A DNA stretch of 64,000 bases from NCBI RefSeq assembly GCF_012726265.1, contig NZ_JAASAG010000003.1:422522-486521 (forward strand). The letters are read 5' to 3'. The notes under the pieces are model-generated. The model had not been told where the DNA came from. It worked only from the letters and a program-made list of their open reading frames with translations, and did not search any database. This DNA comes from Streptomyces sp. HNM0575 (GTDB lineage Bacteria; Actinomycetota; Actinomycetes; Streptomycetales; Streptomycetaceae). The translations under genes were made by a program, and so were the position numbers. Below are positions 45,907 through 53,258 of this stretch, piece after piece. Position 1 is the first letter of the stretch, and each line of letters starts with the position of its first letter.

Positions 45907-47865
45907 CTGTCGACCGCCATCCTCACCGGTCCGCCGGTCGCGGGGTCGCCGCTGGAGGGCGACCTGCGGTCGCTGGGGTTCGACGTGCGCACGGCGGACG
46001 GGCCCGCACAGGTCCCCGCGGAGGTGGCCGCCGCTCCCGCCGGCGCACGGATCGCGCTCGTCGACCCGCACTTCGTCGGCCACGTACACGCCCTGCGGCT
46101 CGCACTGACCGACCCCCGTTTCGCGGCCGGAGCCGTCACGGGGGCGCTGTCCGTACAGCCGCAGGCGCGCGGCGCGCTCACCCGGGCACTGCACGAGGCG
46201 GAGAGCGCGGCGCCCGCCGCCTCCGCGGTCTCCCCGGGCTCCCCGGCAGGCGGTACGGGAGCCGAGACGGCGGCCCGTGCGAACGGCGACGAGGGCGGGG
46301 TCGCCGCACCGCCGCGCACGCTGCCCGACGCCGTGGCCGCCGCCCTGGAGGCGGGCGACGTGGCAGTGCACCGTCCCGAACTGGGCCCGCTCGTCGCATC
46401 CGTCCCCGCCGACGAGGAGGCCCGCGCCGCGGCGCGCACCGCCGTCGACGGCGTGGACGACGAGGCGGTGCGGCTGCGCAACGCCGTGAAGGCACGGGAC
46501 GGCTTCTTCACCACCTTCTGCGTCAGCCCCTACTCGCGCTACATCGCCCGCTGGTGCGCACGCCGCGGCCTCACTCCCAACCAGGTCACCACCGCGTCCC
46601 TGGTCACCGCCCTGATCGCCGCCGCCTGCGCCGCGACCGGCACCCGCGGCGGCTTCATCGCCGCCGGAGTGCTGCTGATCGCCTCCTTCGTGCTGGACGC
46701 GACCGACGGCCAGCTCGCCCGCTACGACCTCCAGTACTCCACCCTCGGCGCGTGGCTCGACGCCACCTTCGACCGCGCCAAGGAGTACGCCTACTACGCG
46801 GGTCTCGCCCTCGGCGCCTCCCGCGGCGGCGACGACGTGTGGGGGCTGGCGCTCGGCGCGATGGTGCTCCAGACCGTGCGCCACGTCGTCGACTTCTCCT
46901 TCAACGAGGCCAACCACGACGCCGCCGCCAACACCAGCCCCACCGCCGCGCTCTCCAGCCGCCTCGACAGCGTCGGCTGGACGGTCTGGCTGCGCCGCAT
47001 GATCATCCTGCCGATCGGTGAACGCTGGGCGCTGATCGCGGTGTTGACCGCCTGCACCACTCCCCGCATCACCTTCGTCGTGCTCCTGATCGGATGCGCG
47101 CTCGCCACCTGCTACACCACCGCGGGCCGCGTGCTGCGATCCCTCACCAGGAAGGCCCGCCGTACCGACCGCGCCGCACAGGCCCTGGCCGACCTCGCCG
47201 ACAGCGGACCGCTCGCCGGGAGCTTCGCGGCCCTGACCCGCCGCGCGCACATCCGCTTGCCGGGGTTCGGGCCTCCGGCCGTCGCCCTCCTCGGCACGGC
47301 CGTGCTGTTGGCCACCGCGCTGTGGACGCCCCTGGGTAGCGTCTGGACGTGCCTGGCCGCCCTCTTGTACGCCCTGACCTCGGGCATCGCCGTCGCCGCC
47401 CAACTGCGGGGCGCACTGGACTGGCTCGCGCCGCCCTTCTTCCGTACCGCGGAATACGTGCTCGTGCTCGTCCTCGCGCTACGCGCGGACCAAGCAGGGG
47501 TGAACGGCGCGCTGCCCGCCGCTTTCGGCCTGGTGGCGGCGGTCGCCTACCATCACTACGACACGGTGTACCGCATTCGCGGCGGCACCGGCGCGCCTCC
47601 GCACTGGCTTGTACGTGCGACCGGGGGTCACGAAGGACGAGCCCTGGCCGTAACCCTCGCCGCGGCCCTCTGGGCGGCCGGCGACGGCGGCACGGACCGG
47701 GCGGGGCCGGGCCAGAGTCCGGTCCAAGGACCGGGCCAAGGTTTCACCATCGCGCTGACCACGCTCGCCGTGGCCATCGCGGCAGTGGTGCTCGTCGAGA
47801 GCATCCGCTTCTGGGTGTCCTCCAAAGCACCCGCCGTACACGACGAAACAGGAGAACCCGCATGA
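45907..47865 (+). CDS. DUF5941-type membrane protein with CDP-alcohol phosphotransferase domain
   Basis: 652 aa. An N-terminal soluble domain (about 1-200, STAILTGPPVAG at the start) precedes an integral-membrane CDP-alcohol phosphotransferase domain. The full catalytic signature is present: Asp264-x2-Asp267-Gly-x2-Ala-Arg272, Gly281-x3-Asp285-x3-Asp289. At least eight further hydrophobic segments follow. It should transfer a phospho-alcohol from a CDP-linked donor to an acceptor alcohol in the membrane. The start is unusual: an in-frame TGA lies at 45898-45900 and no ATG, GTG or TTG follows until 45985. The family's conserved N-terminus begins at CTG 45907, 9 bases after AAGGAG. First gene of a seven-gene operon; its stop overlaps the next ATG. 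Confidence 0.82.
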   Translation: MSTAILTGPPVAGSPLEGDLRSLGFDVRTADGPAQVPAEVAAAPAGARIALVDPHFVGHVHALRLALTDPRFAAGAVTGALSVQPQARGALTRALHEAESAAPAASAVSPGSPAGGTGAETAARANGDEGGVAAPPRTLPDAVAAALEAGDVAVHRPELGPLVASVPADEEARAAARTAVDGVDDEAVRLRNAVKARDGFFTTFCVSPYSRYIARWCARRGLTPNQVTTASLVTALIAAACAATGTRGGFIAAGVLLIASFVLDATDGQLARYDLQYSTLGAWLDATFDRAKEYAYYAGLALGASRGGDDVWGLALGAMVLQTVRHVVDFSFNEANHDAAANTSPTAALSSRLDSVGWTVWLRRMIILPIGERWALIAVLTACTTPRITFVVLLIGCALATCYTTAGRVLRSLTRKARRTDRAAQALADLADSGPLAGSFAALTRRAHIRLPGFGPPAVALLGTAVLLATALWTPLGSVWTCLAALLYALTSGIAVAAQLRGALDWLAPPFFRTAEYVLVLVLALRADQAGVNGALPAAFGLVAAVAYHHYDTVYRIRGGTGAPPHWLVRATGGHEGRALAVTLAAALWAAGDGGTDRAGPGQSPVQGPGQGFTIALTTLAVAIAAVVLVESIRFWVSSKAPAVHDETGEPA

Positions 47866-48614
47866 TCGGCCTCGTGCTGGCCGCCGGCGCCGGACGGCGT
47901 CTGCGCCCCTACACCGACACTCTCCCCAAGGCCCTCGTGCCGGTGGGCCCCGAGGGCGACGAGGAGTCCCAGACCGTCCTCGACATCGCCCTCGCCAACT
48001 TCGCCGCCGTCGGCCTCACCGACGTCGCCGTCGTCGTCGGCTACCGCAAGGAGGCCGTGTACGAGCGCAAGGAGGCCCTGGAGAAGAAGCACGGGGTCAA
48101 GCTCACCCTCGTCGACAACGACAAGGCCGAGGAGTGGAACAACGCCTACTCCCTGTGGTGCGCCCGCGACGTCATCAAGCAGGGCGCGCTGCTCGCCAAC
48201 GGCGACACCGTCCACCCCGTCTCCGTGGAGAAGACCCTCCTCGACGCCCGCGGCGGCGACCAGAAGATCATCCTCGCCCTCGACACGGTCAAGCACCTCG
48301 ACGAGGAGGAGATGAAGGTCGTCACCGACCCCGAGAAGGGCGTCCAGCAGATCACCAAGCTGATGGACCCGGCCACCGCCGACGGCGAGTACATCGGTCT
48401 CACCCTCATCGAGCCCGAGGCCGCCGAGGAGCTGGCCGACGCCCTGAAGGCCACCTTCGAGCGCGACCCGCAGCTGTACTACGAGGACGGCTACCAGGAG
48501 CTGGTCAACCGCGGCTTCAAGGTGGACGTGGCGCCGATCGGCGACGTGCAGTGGGTCGAGATCGACAACCACGACGACCTCGCCAAGGGCCGGGAGATCG
48601 CATGCCGGTACTGA
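47862..48614 (+). CDS. Sugar-nucleotidyltransferase-like protein (CTP:phosphopolyol type)
   Basis: A nucleotidyltransferase of 250 aa with the Rossmann-like start IGLVLAAGAGRRLRPYTDTLPKALVPVG, where G-G-R and Lys bind the triphosphate, DVAVVVGYRKEAVYER, and ANGDTV for the metal-binding Asp. It is closest in layout to phosphocholine or inositol-phosphate cytidylyltransferases rather than glucose-1-phosphate enzymes. Beside CDP-alcohol phosphotransferases it most likely makes the CDP-activated polyol donor. The ATG overlaps the preceding TGA (47862-47865). The end overlaps the next gene by 13 bases. Confidence 0.82.
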   Translation: MIGLVLAAGAGRRLRPYTDTLPKALVPVGPEGDEESQTVLDIALANFAAVGLTDVAVVVGYRKEAVYERKEALEKKHGVKLTLVDNDKAEEWNNAYSLWCARDVIKQGALLANGDTVHPVSVEKTLLDARGGDQKIILALDTVKHLDEEEMKVVTDPEKGVQQITKLMDPATADGEYIGLTLIEPEAAEELADALKATFERDPQLYYEDGYQELVNRGFKVDVAPIGDVQWVEIDNHDDLAKGREIACRY

Positions 48615-49663
48615 CCCGCCTCATCCCGTCGCCCGTCGTCGTCGACATCAGCCGCGGCGCCCTGGACGACCTGGCGGGCCTGCTGGCCGATCAGCGGATC
48701 TCCTCGAACGGCAAGCTCGCCTTCGCCATCAGCGGTGGTTCGGGCGCGGCTCTGCGTGAGCGCTTCGCCCCCGCCCTTCCCAGTGCCGACTGGTACGAGG
48801 TCGGCGGCGGCACCATCGACGACGCCATCAAGCTCGCCGACTCCATGAAGTCCGGGCGCTACGACGCGGTCGTGGGCCTGGGCGGCGGCAAGATCATCGA
48901 CTGTGCGAAGTTCGCGGCCGCGCGCATCGGACTGCCACTGGTCGCCGTGGCCACCAACCTCAGCCACGACGGCCTGTGTTCGCCGGTCGCCACGCTCGAC
49001 AACGACGCCGGCCGCGGTTCGTACGGCGTGCCCAACCCGATCGCCGTCGTCATCGACCTCGACGTCATCAGGGAGGCGCCCGCCCGGTTCGTACGCTCCG
49101 GGATCGGCGACGCCGTCTCCAACATCTCCGCCGTACGGGACTGGGAGCTCGCCCACACCGTGCGCGGCGAGGACATCGACGGCCTCGCCGCCGCCATGGC
49201 CCGTCAGGCGGGAGAGGCGGTGCTGCGCCACCCCGGCGGCGTCGGCGACGACGCGTTCCTCCAAGTCCTCGCCGAGGGCCTGGTGATGACCGGGATCTCC
49301 ATGTCGGTCGCCGGCGACAGCCGCCCGGCGTCGGGCGCCTGCCACGAGATCAACCACGCCTTCGACCTGCTCTACCCCAAGCGCGCGGCCAGCCACGGCG
49401 AACAGTGCGGTCTGGGAGCGGCGTTCGCCACGTTCCTGCGCGGCGACCGGGAGATGTCGATGCTGATGGTCGAGGTGCTCAAGCGCCACGGCCTTCCCGT
49501 ATTGCCTCACGAAATCGGCTTCGACGAGGACGAGTTCGTGAAAGTGACGGAGTACGCACCGGACACCCGGCCCGGGCGGTACACCATTCTCGAACACCTC
49601 GACCTGTCCGCCGACCAGATCAGGGACGCATACCGCGACTATGCACAAGCCATCGGTAGCTGA
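48602..49663 (+). CDS. Glycerol-1-phosphate dehydrogenase-like (AraM/EgsA-type) enzyme
   Basis: An iron/zinc-dependent alcohol dehydrogenase fold protein of 353 aa: GGGTIDDAIKLADSM and VVGLGGGKIIDCAKFAA for NAD(P) binding, PLVAVATNLSHDGLCSPVATL, and metal-ligand regions SGIGDAVSN and ASGACHEINHAFDLLYP, SHGEQCGLG. These patterns match sn-glycerol-1-phosphate dehydrogenases (archaeal EgsA, bacterial AraM), which reduce dihydroxyacetone phosphate to glycerol-1-phosphate. 2-deoxy-scyllo-inosose synthase relatives are an alternative. In this operon it plausibly makes the polyol phosphate used by the nucleotidyltransferase. Overlaps both neighbours. Confidence 0.82.
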   Translation: MPVLTRLIPSPVVVDISRGALDDLAGLLADQRISSNGKLAFAISGGSGAALRERFAPALPSADWYEVGGGTIDDAIKLADSMKSGRYDAVVGLGGGKIIDCAKFAAARIGLPLVAVATNLSHDGLCSPVATLDNDAGRGSYGVPNPIAVVIDLDVIREAPARFVRSGIGDAVSNISAVRDWELAHTVRGEDIDGLAAAMARQAGEAVLRHPGGVGDDAFLQVLAEGLVMTGISMSVAGDSRPASGACHEINHAFDLLYPKRAASHGEQCGLGAAFATFLRGDREMSMLMVEVLKRHGLPVLPHEIGFDEDEFVKVTEYAPDTRPGRYTILEHLDLSADQIRDAYRDYAQAIGS

Positions 49664-50420
49664 ACTCCGCCCGGTCGTTCACCCCGAGGGCGTGAAGGAC
49701 CGGCGCAGCGGTGAGCACTGGGCCGGGCGGCTCTACATGCGCGAGATCTCCCTGCGCATGGACCGGCATCTGGTGAACACGCGGGTCACGCCAAACCAGT
49801 TGACCTACCTGATGACAGTCGCGGGCGTCCTCGCCGCCCCGGCCCTGCTGGTGCCGGGGGTCGGCGGGGCGGTGCTCGGGGTGGTCGCGGTCCAGCTCTA
49901 CCTGCTGCTCGACTGCGTGGACGGGGAGCTGGCCCGCTGGAAGCAGCAGTTCTCGCTCGGAGGCGTGTACCTGGACCGGGTCGGCGCCTACCTGTGCGAC
50001 GCCGCGGTGCTGCTGGGCTTCGGCCTGCGCGCCGCCGACCTGTGGGGCGGTGGCCGGATCGACTGGCTGTGGGCCTTCCTGGGCACGCTCGCCGCGCTCG
50101 GCGCCGTACTGATCAAGGCCGAGACCGACCTGGTCGGCGTCGCCCGCCACCAGGGCGGGCTGCCGCCCGTGAAGGAGGCCGCGAGCGAGCCGCGTGCGTC
50201 CGGTGTGGCGCTGGCCCGCAAGGCCGCCGCGGCGCTGAAGTTCCACCGGCTGATACTCGGGATCGAGGCCTCGCTGCTGATCCTGGTCCTGGCGGTCGTG
50301 GACGAGATCAGAGGGGACCTCTTCTTCACCAGGCTCGGTGTCGCCGTGCTCGCGGGCATCGCCGTCGTGCAGACGCTGCTGCATCTGGTGTCCATCCTCG
50401 CCTCCAGCAGGCTCAAGTGA
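49641..50420 (+). CDS. CDP-alcohol phosphotransferase family protein, variant active site
   Basis: A membrane protein of 259 aa with five or six helices. The family signature is mostly present: Asp91-x2-Asp94-Gly-x2-Ala-Arg99, Gly108-x3-Asp112. The last Asp (D4), which serves as catalytic base, is Ala116 (LDRVGAYLCD). An Asp occurs four residues later. The enzyme may therefore use a different base or have another function. Overlaps the G1P-dehydrogenase end by 23 bases; the ribosome binding site is poor, consistent with coupling. With the upstream DUF5941 protein it gives two CDP-alcohol enzymes in one operon. Confidence 0.82.
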   Translation: MHKPSVAELRPVVHPEGVKDRRSGEHWAGRLYMREISLRMDRHLVNTRVTPNQLTYLMTVAGVLAAPALLVPGVGGAVLGVVAVQLYLLLDCVDGELARWKQQFSLGGVYLDRVGAYLCDAAVLLGFGLRAADLWGGGRIDWLWAFLGTLAALGAVLIKAETDLVGVARHQGGLPPVKEAASEPRASGVALARKAAAALKFHRLILGIEASLLILVLAVVDEIRGDLFFTRLGVAVLAGIAVVQTLLHLVSILASSRLK

Positions 50421-50434
50421 CGGAGGGAGCCCTC

Positions 50435-51343
50435 ATGCCGCAGCAGGGCCCGGAGCGTTCCGCGCAGACGCCGAGGCTGGGAGCCGTCGTGCTGACGATG
50501 GGCAACCGGCCGGAGGAGCTGCGGGCGCTGCTCGACTCCGTCGCCAAGCAGGACGGCGACCGCATCGAGACCGTCGTGGTCGGTAACGGCGCGCCGCTGC
50601 CCGCCTTGCCTGAAGGTGTACGGACGGTCGAGCTTCCGGAAAATCTCGGCATCCCCGGAGGCCGCAACGTCGGCATCGAGGCCTTCGGCCCGTCCGGCGC
50701 CGAGGTCGACGCGCTGCTCTTCCTCGACGACGACGGCCTGCTCCCCGAGACGGACACCGCCGAGCTGGTGCGCGAGGCCTTCGCCGCCGCCCCGTCGCTG
50801 GGCATCATCAGCTTCCGCATCGCCGACCCCGAAACCGGCGAGACCCAGCGCCGCCACGTGCCCAGGCTGCGCGCCGCGGATCCGCTGCGCTCCTCCCGGG
50901 TCACGACGTTCCTGGGCGGCGCCAACGCCGTGCGTACGAAGGTCATCGCCGAAGTCGGCGGCCTGCCCGACGAGTTCTTCTACGCACACGAGGAGACGGA
51001 CCTGGCCTGGCGGGCCCTGGACGCGGGCTGGTCGATCGACTACCGCGCCGACATGGTGCTGCACCATCCGACCACCGCCCCCAGCAGGCACGCGGTCTAC
51101 CACCGCATGGTCGCCCGCAACCGGGTCTGGCTGGCCCGCCGCAACCTGCCGGCCCCCCTGATCCCCGTCTATCTCGGTGTCTGGCTGCTCCTCACCCTCG
51201 CCCGCCGGCCCTCGCGCCCGGCCCTGCGCGCGTGGCTCGGCGGATTCCGGGAGGGGTGGACCAAACCGTGCGGGGCCCGCAGGCCCATGCGGTGGCGTAC
51301 GGTGTGGCGCCTGACCCGACTAGGTCGCCCGCCGGTGATCTGA
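50435..51343 (+). CDS. Family 2 glycosyltransferase
   Basis: A GT-A glycosyltransferase of 302 aa: AVVLTMGNRPEELRALLDSV, VELPENLGIPGGRNVGIE, metal-binding FLDDDGLL and later HEETDLAWRALDAGW, the ED-like catalytic base region typical of GT2 rhamnosyl- and galactofuranosyl-type enzymes. A C-terminal hydrophobic stretch (PVYLGVWLLLTLA) may touch the membrane. ATG at 50435 has GGAGGG 7 bases upstream. A GTG at 50417 overlapping the previous stop is an alternative. It probably decorates the polymer or lipid made by the operon. Confidence 0.86.
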   Translation: MPQQGPERSAQTPRLGAVVLTMGNRPEELRALLDSVAKQDGDRIETVVVGNGAPLPALPEGVRTVELPENLGIPGGRNVGIEAFGPSGAEVDALLFLDDDGLLPETDTAELVREAFAAAPSLGIISFRIADPETGETQRRHVPRLRAADPLRSSRVTTFLGGANAVRTKVIAEVGGLPDEFFYAHEETDLAWRALDAGWSIDYRADMVLHHPTTAPSRHAVYHRMVARNRVWLARRNLPAPLIPVYLGVWLLLTLARRPSRPALRAWLGGFREGWTKPCGARRPMRWRTVWRLTRLGRPPVI

Positions 51344-51408
51344 CAAGCTCGTCTCCAGCACCACCCTCTCCCTGTTCAGCTGCGCGTGTGAGGACGAAAG
51401 TTTCCAAC

Positions 51409-52353
51409 GTGACCGAGACAACGCACGGTGGTGCGGTGGGCGTGAAGCCCCCGCCCACACCGGACGACCGTCTGTCCCCGGCCGAGCTCGCGGCCAAGTA
51501 CGGCTTGTCGGTGAGCGGGGCGCGCCCCTCGCTGGCGGAGTACGTGAGCCAGTTGTGGGCCCGGCGCCACTTCATCCTCGCCTTCTCCCGGGCGAAGCTC
51601 ACGGCCCAGTACACCCAGGCGAAACTGGGGCAGCTGTGGCAGGTCGTCACGCCTCTGCTCAACGCCGCGGTCTACTACCTCATCTTCGGGCTGATCATGG
51701 GCGGCCGTAAGGGCATCCCGGGCGGTCAGGACAACTACATTCCGTTCCTCGTGACGGGTGTGTTCGTCTTCACCTTCAGCCAGACCTCGGTGCTCAACGG
51801 CGTCCGCGCGATCTCCGGCAACCTGGGCCTGGTCCGAGCGCTGCACTTCCCGCGGGCCTCGCTGCCGATCTCCATCTCGCTACAGCAGCTCCAGCAGCTG
51901 CTGTACTCGATGATCGTGCTGGTGGTCATCCTCGTGGGCTTCGGGCACTTCCCGGCCTGGTCATGGATCCTGGTCCTGCCGGCTCTGGCCTGCCAGTTCC
52001 TGTTCAACACCGGCCTGGCCATGATCATGGCGAGGCTGGGCAGCAAGACCCCGGACCTGGCGCAGCTGATGCCGTTCATCACGCGGACCTGGCTGTACGC
52101 GTCGGGCGTGATGTTCTTCCTGCCGTACCAGCTTCAGTCGAAGGCCCACGCCGATCCGTGGCTCGTCGACATGCTCCAGGCGAACCCGGCCGCCGTGTAC
52201 ATGGACCTGATCCGCTTCGCCTTCATCGACGGATACCCGGCCTCGACCCTGCCGCCGCACGTCTGGACGCTGGCCCTCGGCTGGGGCCTGATCTTCGGGA
52301 TCGGCGGATTTGTTTTCTTCTGGAAGTCGGAGGAGCGTTATGGCCGTGGCTGA
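51409..52353 (+). CDS. TagG-type ABC-2 polysaccharide/teichoic acid exporter permease
   Basis: An ABC-2 permease of 314 aa. A cytoplasmic N-terminus (about 1-60) is followed by six membrane helices. The family blocks are AKLTAQYTQAKLGQLWQVVTPLLNAAVYYLIFGLIMGG and ANPAAVYMDLIRFAFI. Such permeases export completed wall teichoic acid, O-antigen or other lipid-linked glycans. GTG at 51409 (VTETTHGG) is the most plausible start. It overlaps the ATPase gene by 14 bases. Confidence 0.88.
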   Translation: MTETTHGGAVGVKPPPTPDDRLSPAELAAKYGLSVSGARPSLAEYVSQLWARRHFILAFSRAKLTAQYTQAKLGQLWQVVTPLLNAAVYYLIFGLIMGGRKGIPGGQDNYIPFLVTGVFVFTFSQTSVLNGVRAISGNLGLVRALHFPRASLPISISLQQLQQLLYSMIVLVVILVGFGHFPAWSWILVLPALACQFLFNTGLAMIMARLGSKTPDLAQLMPFITRTWLYASGVMFFLPYQLQSKAHADPWLVDMLQANPAAVYMDLIRFAFIDGYPASTLPPHVWTLALGWGLIFGIGGFVFFWKSEERYGRG

Positions 52354-53173
52354 GGACACCCAGGAGGAGACGAAGACGGTCCAGCAGCAGGCGGCTCCCG
52401 CTCACCAGGAGCCGTGGGTTCCCACCGTCATCGCCGAGGACCTGCACATCGTCTACCGCGTCTACGGCAGCGCGAAGGGCAGGGGCAGCGCGACAGCGGC
52501 TCTGAACCGCATCGTGCGCCGCAAGCCGGGCGGCGGCAGCGTCCGCGAGGTGCACGCGGTCAGGGGCGTCAGCTTCACCGCCTACCGCGGCCAGGCCGTC
52601 GGCCTCATCGGCTCCAACGGCTCGGGCAAGTCGACGCTGCTGCGCGCCATCGCGGGTCTGCTGCCCGCCGAGAGCGGCCGCGTCTACACCAACGGCCAGC
52701 CGTCGCTGCTGGGCGTCAACGCGGCGCTGATGAACGACCTCACCGGCGAGCGGAACGTCGTGCTCGGCGGGCTCGCGATGGGCATGTCCCGCGACGAGGT
52801 CGCCGAGCGCTACCAGGGGATCGTCGACTTCTCCGGGATCAACGAGAAGGGCGACTTCATCACGCTCCCGATGCGCACGTACTCCTCCGGTATGTCGGCG
52901 CGGCTCCGGTTCTCCATCGCCGCCGCCAAGAACCACGACGTGCTGATGATCGACGAGGCGCTGGCGACGGGCGACAAGAAGTTCCAGCGGCGCTCGGAGC
53001 AGCGCGTCCGCGAGCTGCGCGAGGAGGCGGGCACCGTCTTCCTCGTCAGCCACAACAACAAGTCGATCCGCGACACGTGCGAGCGGACGCTGTGGCTGGA
53101 GAAGGGCGAGCTGGTCCACGACGGGCCGACCGAGGAAGTGCTCAAGGAGTACGAGAAGTTCACGGGCAAGTAG
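52340..53173 (+). CDS. TagH-type ABC exporter ATPase
   Basis: An ABC ATPase of 277 aa: Walker A GSNGSGKST, signature YSSGMSARLRFSIA, Walker B VLMIDEALATGDKKF and switch His in FLVSHNNKS. The YSSGM form of the signature marks polysaccharide/teichoic-acid exporters (TagH, Wzt, RfbE). An insertion after the first strands (RVYGSAKGRGS) is typical of that group. No carbohydrate-binding C-domain is present. GGAGGAG lies just before the ATG. Last gene of the operon, followed by a strong hairpin. Confidence 0.9.
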   Translation: MAVAEDTQEETKTVQQQAAPAHQEPWVPTVIAEDLHIVYRVYGSAKGRGSATAALNRIVRRKPGGGSVREVHAVRGVSFTAYRGQAVGLIGSNGSGKSTLLRAIAGLLPAESGRVYTNGQPSLLGVNAALMNDLTGERNVVLGGLAMGMSRDEVAERYQGIVDFSGINEKGDFITLPMRTYSSGMSARLRFSIAAAKNHDVLMIDEALATGDKKFQRRSEQRVRELREEAGTVFLVSHNNKSIRDTCERTLWLEKGELVHDGPTEEVLKEYEKFTGK

Positions 53174-53200
53174 CGCCCGGCTCCCTCCTCCCCGGACGGC

Positions 53201-53240
53201 AGCGGCCGGCCGGGACCTCCACGGGTCCCGGCCGGCCGCT
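53201..53240. terminator. 17-bp hairpin after the ABC exporter genes
   Basis: Perfect arms of 17 bases (53201-53217 and 53224-53240, core GGCCGGCCGGGACC) with a 6-base loop lie between the convergent ABC ATPase and MMPL genes. Confidence 0.8.
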
Positions 53241-53258
53241 TCTCGCGAAGGTGCCGCG

